Origin: Nocardia terpenica
GTDB taxonomy: Bacteria; Actinomycetota; Actinomycetes; Mycobacteriales; Mycobacteriaceae
DNA length: 64,000 bases
Direction: 5' to 3'
Assembly (NCBI RefSeq): GCF_013186535.1
Contig: NZ_JABMCZ010000002.1
Span: 124,001 to 188,000, forward strand
Both the position numbers and the translations under genes were made by a program. The notes under the pieces were generated by a model. It was not told where the DNA came from. It did not search any database and was given only the letters and a program-made list of their open reading frames with translations. Below are positions 59,390-64,000 of this stretch, piece after piece. Every line of letters starts with the position of its first letter. The stretch's first letter is position 1.

Positions 59390-59485
59390 TTAGCAGCCGT
59401 TGGACGAAATCGAAGCAACCAGCTCGGCGGAGGCCGAGGTGCTGTCGAGTTCGTGCAGCTCCGCAATGTTGGTGACGTCGATCAT
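59390..59485 (-). CDS. Lanthipeptide precursor peptide (lipolanthine-like)
   Basis: A 31-codon gene, ATG at 59485 to TAA, with AAGGAG six bases upstream. The leader is 'MIDVTNIAELHELD' with a class III-like L-x2-L (IAELHEL). The rest is Ser/Thr-rich: S15, T16, S17, S19, S25, S27, S28, and a C-terminal Cys31 right before the stop. S25-x2-S28-x2-C31 (or use of S27) would supply the two dehydro residues and thiol for an avionin/labionin-type ring, with C31 decarboxylated by the neighbouring LanD-like enzyme. The leader-core boundary cannot be fixed; an exposed amine would be acylated by a GNAT. Confidence 0.85.
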   Translation of the reverse strand: MIDVTNIAELHELDSTSASAELVASISSNGC

Positions 59486-59516
59486 TTCGATCTCCTTGAA
59501 TTCGATCTCTCTTTGT

Positions 59517-59568
59517 GGAGCGGGAATCCGCTCCGGTCACATTTCTAACAGCACCCGTTCCGGAGCGG
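59517..59568 (-). promoter_or_regulatory. Repeated GGAGCGG/CCGCTCC elements upstream of the precursor gene
   Basis: GGAGCGG-N4-CCGCTCC forms an inverted repeat at 59517-59534, and a third GGAGCGG lies at 59562-59568, within the 108 bp between the ParB-domain regulator and the precursor gene. A weak promoter reading on the minus strand (TTGCCG, 18 bases, TAGAAA) overlaps them. They are candidate operators for the cluster regulator. Confidence 0.4.
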
Positions 59569-59593
59569 CAATATCGAGTGTCCGGAATTTTGT

Positions 59594-60670
59594 TTATGCG
59601 TCGCGGCGATCAGGAATCGCCGGGTTCTCCAGCTTGTGCGCCAACTCCTGCCAGGATCTGGCATTCGCGCGCGCCAATTGCGCCAGCGAACCCCGGCAGT
59701 GCACCGGAACGTCGACGGTCAGCTCGTCCCATTCGTTGATGTTCATGACCGAGATGGCCAACCGGCGCAGCAGCGCCCGGCCGTTGTCCTTCAGGCGCAG
59801 CGCCGGATCGTTGCGCAGGCTGCGCAGGATGATCTGCTGGATCGAGGCGCCCGCGGTGCGCCGGACGATCTCCTCCGGGAGCGAGGTGACCGCGACGGCC
59901 GCGCGATCCGCGGGCGGGGCGAGCACCGAGACCTTCTCCGCGGGCACCGCGGACCGCCCCGCCGTCCCGCGCCGGACGGCCTTGTCCAGCGGGCGCGCCA
60001 TCCGGTCCCGGACGGCTTTCGCGGTGCCCAGCGAGATTCCCGCCCGCTTCGAGATCTCCCGAAGGGACGCCTGCGGATTGCGCTCGATGAACTCCTCGGC
60101 GGTGCGCCGCGCCTCGGCGATCTCGACCGGACGCAACCGGCCGTCCCGGCCCATCCGGCCGTTCAAGTGGGGAACTTCCCCATCTGAACGCCGCAGCGCG
60201 CCGACCGTCTTGTGCGAGAGCCCGGTGGTGCCCGCGATCAGCCGATCCGACCAGCCGGGGTGCGAGGCGATCAACCGCCGGGCCGCGGCCTTGCGCTCGG
60301 CCAGCGACAGCGGGAGACCGTGCGCGACGTTCGCCTGCACCGCGAGCGCGAAGGCGTCCGCCTCGGTACCGTCGAAGAATTTGACCGCGATGGTGGGCTT
60401 CCCCGTCGCGCGGGCGGCCTGCAATCGGTGCGCGCCGTCTATTACCCGCATCGAGGGGCGGTGCACGATGATGGCGGGCAGCGGTACTTCCGCCTCGGTC
60501 AGGACGCGAATATGGTCGGCATTCGTACCGGCGTCCGACCGCGGTGAATAGCCCGGCGCTATCGATTCCACCGGAACCTGCTCGACGGGGATCGTTGCGG
60601 CGCGCGACAGCCAATGGTGGATATCGGCCTCGTTCGGACAGGACGGGTCTACACAATTACCATCGGCCAT
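59594..60670 (-). CDS. ParB-domain pathway regulator (StrR/NovG-like)
   Basis: 358 residues. Residues ~25-130 are a ParB-like nuclease/DNA-binding fold: 'VPVESIAPGYSPR', 'RVIDGAHRLQAARATGKPTIAVKFFDG' and 'ANVAHGLPLSLAERKAAARRLIASHPGWSDRLIAGTTGLSHKTV' with a helix-turn-helix. A second HTH-like stretch is 'ASLREISKRAGISLGTAKAVRDR' (~200). Proteins of this type are pathway-specific activators in actinobacterial natural-product clusters. The first 15 residues contain C-x4-C. It is transcribed toward the precursor gene, 108 bp away, and is the likely switch for the cluster. Confidence 0.82.
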   Translation of the reverse strand: MADGNCVDPSCPNEADIHHWLSRAATIPVEQVPVESIAPGYSPRSDAGTNADHIRVLTEAEVPLPAIIVHRPSMRVIDGAHRLQAARATGKPTIAVKFFDGTEADAFALAVQANVAHGLPLSLAERKAAARRLIASHPGWSDRLIAGTTGLSHKTVGALRRSDGEVPHLNGRMGRDGRLRPVEIAEARRTAEEFIERNPQASLREISKRAGISLGTAKAVRDRMARPLDKAVRRGTAGRSAVPAEKVSVLAPPADRAAVAVTSLPEEIVRRTAGASIQQIILRSLRNDPALRLKDNGRALLRRLAISVMNINEWDELTVDVPVHCRGSLAQLARANARSWQELAHKLENPAIPDRRDA

Positions 60671-61043
60671 AAGCCTTACTCCAGGTGGTTCTCAAAGCAC
60701 GTCGACATGCCTCGGCCGAACGCAACCGGATGGGGCACGGGTAGACGGGCCGAGAGCGGAGAATGAACCCGAAAATCTATCCCTGCAAACCCCCTGTTGC
60801 CGATAATTCTAGCCGGAAGTAAACCAGTCGCCCCGAAACAAGTCAAGACGGCTTCGAGCGGCATCGACGCATTTCAAACCGAGTAGTCGCTTCGACTCCT
60901 CTCACCGGCGAAAATCGGCCCTACCAGGGCCGCAAGCCCCTATTTTTGCGGCCTCCGATTCGGTATTCGGGCCGGAACGCATCGATATCGGGGGCGACAA
61001 CCAATACCACATCGGGCACGGTATTGCGGCGGAATTCGCGGGT
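60671..61043. other. Intergenic region between cluster regulator and debranching-enzyme gene
   Basis: These 373 bases carry the regulator's promoter side and the 3' flank of the minus-strand gene at 61044. A short minus-strand frame (60676-60864) lacks a ribosome site and coding bias. The base composition near 60780-60960 is less GC-rich than its surroundings. I see no RNA gene or clear terminator. Confidence 0.5.
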
Positions 61044-63164
61044 TCAATGCGTGAGGAGTTGCCAATCCTCCGGCAGATTCGACGCGGTCACCCGCTCGCC
61101 GTCGACCGACAGGTCGATCGCGCTGCCGCCCAGGCGCAGCTCGGTGAGCTCGACCCGCCCCCAGCGCTGCGGAAGATGCGGCAGCACCGTGAGGGTGCGG
61201 CGCGGCACGTCCGGGTCCAGGCCCAGGAAGGAGCGGACCAGCAGCAGCGGCGCCGCGCTCGCCCACGCCTGCGGGGAGCAGGAGGTCGGATACGGGACCG
61301 GCGCGGGGAACCGCGTGCGGTCGAAGCCGCAGAACAACTCCGGCAGTCGGCCGCCGAATGCCGCCGCGGCGTCCAGCAGCCCGTCCGCGAGCCGGGTGGC
61401 GAGTTCGATCGCGCCCGGGATGTGGCGGTAGCGCAGCAGCCCGGCCACCGTGATGGCGGTGTCGTGCGGCCACACCGAACCATTGTGGTAGCTCATGGGA
61501 TTGAACGCGCCCATGTTGGAAGCCAGTGTGCGCACACCGAATCCGCAGTCCATCTCCGGCGTCGACAGCCGCCGCACCAGCTGCGCGGCATGCTCGTCGG
61601 TGGCGATGCCCGACCACAGGCAGTGCCCCACATTGCTGGTGAGCGCGTCGACGCGGCGCTTGCGTCCGTCCAAAGCCACGGCGTACCAGCCTCTTTCGGG
61701 GATCCAGAAGGTCTCGGCGAATGCGGCCTGTAGCTTGGCGGCCCGGTCGAGGAATCGGGTCGCGAGCTCCGCGTGGCCGAATTCCTCGGCCAGTTCCGCG
61801 CGCGCCCGCAGCGCCGCGTACACGTAGCCCTGCACCTCGCACAGCGCGATCGGCGCCTCGGCCAGACGCCCGGCGACGTCGTTGATGCCGTCGAAACTGT
61901 CCTTCCAGCCCTGATTGATCAGGCCGCGGTCGGTGGCGCGCTGGTACTCCACGAAGCCGTCGCCGTCGCGATCGCCGAAGTGCGACATCCAGTCCAGCGC
62001 GGCGTCGGCGGCGGGCAGCAGCGCCGCCACCGCGTCGCGCGGGGCGCCCCAGCGCCGCGTCTCGGCCAGCAGCATCACGAAAAGCGGTGTGGCATCGACG
62101 GTTCCGTAGTAGGTCTCGCCGCCCAGCACCTGGCCGCTCGCGGGGCCGCGGCGGATCTCGTGCATGATCCGGCCCGGTTCCTCCTCGGTGAGCGGATCCA
62201 CGCGCTGGCCCTGCATCTCGGCCAGCTGCTGCATGGTGCCCAGCGCCAGGCTCACATCCAGCGGCAGCGCCATCCACGCGGTGAGCAGGCTGTCGCGGCC
62301 GAACAGGGTCATGAACCAGGGCGCGCCCGCGGCGACGAAGGTGCGGCCGTCGTGGCTGTCGTTGTGGATCTGCAATGCGCCCAGGTCGCTTTCGGTCCGC
62401 TGCAGCACGGCGGTGAGCACCGGATCGCCCGCGGTCAGCTTGGTGGCGGTATCGCGCCACGCCTCGATCTTGCGGCCGGGCTCGCTGCTCTCGTACCGCT
62501 CGCCGGGCCGCAGCGGCGCGTGCACGCGCTGATTCGCCAGGGTCGGCTGCGCCAGGATCTCGGTCTGCCAGCGGCCGCCGGCCGGGACGACGATCCGCCA
62601 CGACAGCGAGCCGGGCAGCACCACGGGTGGCTCCGAGGACGAGATCGCCAGGCCGCGAGCACTATCGGAGCGGTCGTTGAGCAGCAGTTCGTTATCGGTG
62701 ACCAGGATCTCCGAGCGGCCGTGCCCGGCGCGGCCCTCCTTGACCGCGAACAGGTCGACGAAGTCGGCGTCGGCGCGCAGGTCCAGCGCGACCGCCGTGG
62801 GTTCGCGGCCCAGGTTCTCCAGCGTGATGGTCTCGCGCAGGCCACCGGCGACCAGTCGCTCCCGCATCACCAGCAGCGTGCTGTCGGCCGCCCCGGCGCG
62901 CGGGGGGCGGCGCAGGATGAAGCGCGCGGTGAACGCCTCCGGGCTGAGCACCGACAGCGGTTCGGGGCGGTGCCCGTCGATGCGCAGCTCCCACCGGGAC
63001 ACCACCCGGGCGTCGCGGTAGAACAGGCCGTGCGAGGTGCTCTGCTCGATATCGCCGACGCTGTCGGACAGGCAGAAGGTGCTGCCGTCCACCAGGGTGA
63101 TCGAGCCCCCACCCCCGCCGATGATCGACGGCTCCCCGGCATTGAACGCGGCGGGTGTGGTCAT
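61044..63164 (-). CDS. Amylo-alpha-1,6-glucosidase / glycogen debranching-like protein
   Basis: 706 residues from an ATG with GGGAGGAG eight bases upstream. The N-terminal domain starts 'ITLVDGSTFCLSDSVGDIEQSTSHGLFYRDARVVSRWEL', typical of bacterial debranching-enzyme N-terminal (GDE_N_bis) domains. The rest is an (alpha/alpha)6 barrel with 'APWFMTLFGRDSLLTAWMALPL', 'GDRDGDGFVEYQRATDRGLINQGWKDSFDGI' and 'MSYHNGSVWPHDTAI', the glycoside-hydrolase acid-residue blocks of GH15/63-like enzymes. Substrate is probably an alpha-glucan or trehalose/maltose derivative. A longer upstream start is rejected for lack of a ribosome site. Confidence 0.85.
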   Translation of the reverse strand: MTTPAAFNAGEPSIIGGGGGSITLVDGSTFCLSDSVGDIEQSTSHGLFYRDARVVSRWELRIDGHRPEPLSVLSPEAFTARFILRRPPRAGAADSTLLVMRERLVAGGLRETITLENLGREPTAVALDLRADADFVDLFAVKEGRAGHGRSEILVTDNELLLNDRSDSARGLAISSSEPPVVLPGSLSWRIVVPAGGRWQTEILAQPTLANQRVHAPLRPGERYESSEPGRKIEAWRDTATKLTAGDPVLTAVLQRTESDLGALQIHNDSHDGRTFVAAGAPWFMTLFGRDSLLTAWMALPLDVSLALGTMQQLAEMQGQRVDPLTEEEPGRIMHEIRRGPASGQVLGGETYYGTVDATPLFVMLLAETRRWGAPRDAVAALLPAADAALDWMSHFGDRDGDGFVEYQRATDRGLINQGWKDSFDGINDVAGRLAEAPIALCEVQGYVYAALRARAELAEEFGHAELATRFLDRAAKLQAAFAETFWIPERGWYAVALDGRKRRVDALTSNVGHCLWSGIATDEHAAQLVRRLSTPEMDCGFGVRTLASNMGAFNPMSYHNGSVWPHDTAITVAGLLRYRHIPGAIELATRLADGLLDAAAAFGGRLPELFCGFDRTRFPAPVPYPTSCSPQAWASAAPLLLVRSFLGLDPDVPRRTLTVLPHLPQRWGRVELTELRLGGSAIDLSVDGERVTASNLPEDWQLLTH

Positions 63165-63326
63165 GAGCGGGCTCCTCCCATTGCGCCGGAACAGCTGACA
63201 GGTGGCTTCGGACAACACAGTTCTCGTCTGGCTACCGCGTGGGGCTCGCGAACAAAGCGTAACCGTTCCACTTCGTCCGATAGGGGCGATCGTCGGCACC
63301 CGCGGTATCGGAGCGCGGCTTCAGAG

Positions 63327-63345
63327 TTAGGCTAGGCTGACCTAT
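63327..63345 (+). promoter_or_regulatory. IdeR/DtxR iron box
   Basis: TTAGGCTAGGCTGACCTAT matches the actinobacterial iron-box consensus TTAGGTTAGGCTAACCTAA at 16 of 19 positions. It lies 48 bp before the start of the siderophore-binding lipoprotein gene. Iron-loaded IdeR would repress that gene. Confidence 0.85.
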
Positions 63346-63393
63346 ATTTGCCGGACGTTCGCGTCCGTCGGCCTGGTGAAGGAGAGTGCCACG

Positions 63394-64000
63394 ATGAAAT
63401 CTGCCCGGAGACCTCGCTATCGATGGGCGCGCGCGGCGGTGGTCGCTCTCGCGGGTGCGCTCGCGGTGGCCCTGAGCGGATGCGGTTCGGCGGCGGACGA
63501 TTCCGGGGCGTCCGATGGCGCCGCCGTCGTGATCGACCATGCACGCGGATCGACCACCGTCCACGGCACGCCGAAGCGCATTGTCGCGCTGGGCAGCCAG
63601 TGGCTGGATACGACCGTCGCCCTGGGCATGACGCCGGTCGGGTACATCGACAATATCGCCGCCATGTCCCGGGAGCCGTCGCCGTGGTTGCCGACATCGC
63701 TGGACTCCGCCCGCAAACTACAGACCACGGGCAAGATCGACGAGCAGGTCGCGGCGCTGAATCCGGATCTCATCCTGGTGGACGGGTCCTTCGGCGACCA
63801 GAAGACCTACGACACCCTATCCAAGATCGCGCCGACCATTCCGGCGCTGGGCGGCGCCACCATCACGCCGTGGCCGGATCAGGTGCGGACGCTGGGAAAA
63901 GTGTTGCACCGCAGCGAGATCGCCGACAAGGTGATCGGTGACGTGAACGCCCGGCTGGACGGCCTGGTAGCGAAAAACCCCGGCCTGAAGGGAAAGACCT
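63394..64000 (+). CDS. Ferric-siderophore ABC transporter substrate-binding lipoprotein (3' end outside window)
   Basis: The first 202 residues of an open frame that continues beyond the window. A signal peptide ends in the lipobox 'VALSGC' (Cys30). The mature part follows the FecB/FepB pattern: 'GTPKRIVALGSQWLDTTVALGMTPVGYID', 'KIDEQVAALNPDLILVDGSFGDQKTYDTLSKIAPTIPAL'. It binds a ferric siderophore outside the membrane for an ABC importer, presumably encoded downstream. AAGGAGAG precedes the ATG, and an IdeR box just upstream indicates iron control. Confidence 0.93.
   Translation, partial: MKSARRPRYRWARAAVVALAGALAVALSGCGSAADDSGASDGAAVVIDHARGSTTVHGTPKRIVALGSQWLDTTVALGMTPVGYIDNIAAMSREPSPWLPTSLDSARKLQTTGKIDEQVAALNPDLILVDGSFGDQKTYDTLSKIAPTIPALGGATITPWPDQVRTLGKVLHRSEIADKVIGDVNARLDGLVAKNPGLKGKT

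Noticed and set aside
60676..60864. A 62-codon minus-strand ORF upstream of the ParB-domain regulator
   Set aside because: No ribosome site, no coding bias and no similarity I recognise.
1..64000. tRNA, rRNA, insertion sequences or phage attachment sites
   Set aside because: I looked for tRNA-like cloverleaf ends, transposase motifs and terminal repeats in the gaps and found none I could support. A dedicated tRNA and IS search would be decisive.

Overview
The window is high-GC actinobacterial DNA, most likely from Nocardia. The evidence is a PE/PPE-type ESX (type VII secretion) locus with EccB, EccE, EspG and EspA/EspC-like proteins, a PknG kinase, mycobacterial-type ribosomal genes and many GTG starts. 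The species cannot be fixed from the sequence.

Region 1 (1-12.0 kb) is half of an ESX locus. The end of eccE on the plus strand converges on a long minus-strand run. From promoter-distal to promoter-proximal this run carries eccB, two WXG100 genes, EspG, PPE, PE-like, EspA-like, EspC-like, two YbaB-like genes, a second EspG and a large proline/glutamine-rich substrate. A protein with an immunity-like N-terminal domain heads the run.

Region 2 (12.0-22.3 kb, plus strand) is a toxin-immunity block facing away from the ESX genes. It holds a WXG100 protein, a YbaB-like protein and one 2036-codon polymorphic toxin. The toxin has a CpnT-like WXG100 head, a repetitive linker, a first toxin tip, two tandem nucleotidyltransferase-like modules, a ParB-like module and a RelA/SpoT-like (alarmone synthetase) C-terminus. 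A 77-codon immunity-like gene is embedded in another frame of the toxin ORF. Two related immunity-like genes and an Hsp70-like/DUF6585 fusion follow.

Region 3 (22.3-29.5 kb) is ordinary chromosome: an orphan response regulator, a MerR regulator, an amino-acid permease, pknG, a dtd gene broken by one missing base, a zinc-ribbon protein and a second DUF6585 protein.

Region 4 (29.5-37.3 kb, minus strand) is the spc ribosomal operon followed by secY-adk-map. A decayed PIN-toxin fragment with its own terminator sits between rpsN and rpsH, and a separate promoter serves rpsH onward.

Region 5 (37.4-40.4 kb) has an M13 metallopeptidase lipoprotein, a Uma2-like nuclease and an SGNH-hydrolase remnant.

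Region 6 (about 40.4-60.7 kb, minus strand) is the most interesting part: a tightly coupled cluster that looks like a lipolanthine pathway (lipid-capped, avionin-containing lanthipeptide). I found a 31-codon precursor gene (59390-59485) with its own Shine-Dalgarno site, ending in Cys after two Ser. It is separated from the enzymes by a perfect 16-bp hairpin plus T-run. Then come a LanD-type flavoprotein, class III LanKC, an SDR, an aldehyde dehydrogenase, AMP ligases, a ketosynthase, an ACP, two GNATs, a MaoC dehydratase, a TPP-dependent decarboxylase, an ABC exporter, FabG and a PRMT-like methyltransferase. The methyltransferase keeps the PRMT double-Glu spacing. With the decarboxylase, aldehyde dehydrogenase and ligases, it suggests an arginine-derived, N-methylated guanidino acyl starter that is elongated and joined to the peptide N-terminus. 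A ParB-domain regulator sits upstream.

Region 7 (61.0-64.0 kb) has an amylo-alpha-1,6-glucosidase-like gene and the start of a ferric-siderophore binding lipoprotein behind a good IdeR/DtxR box.
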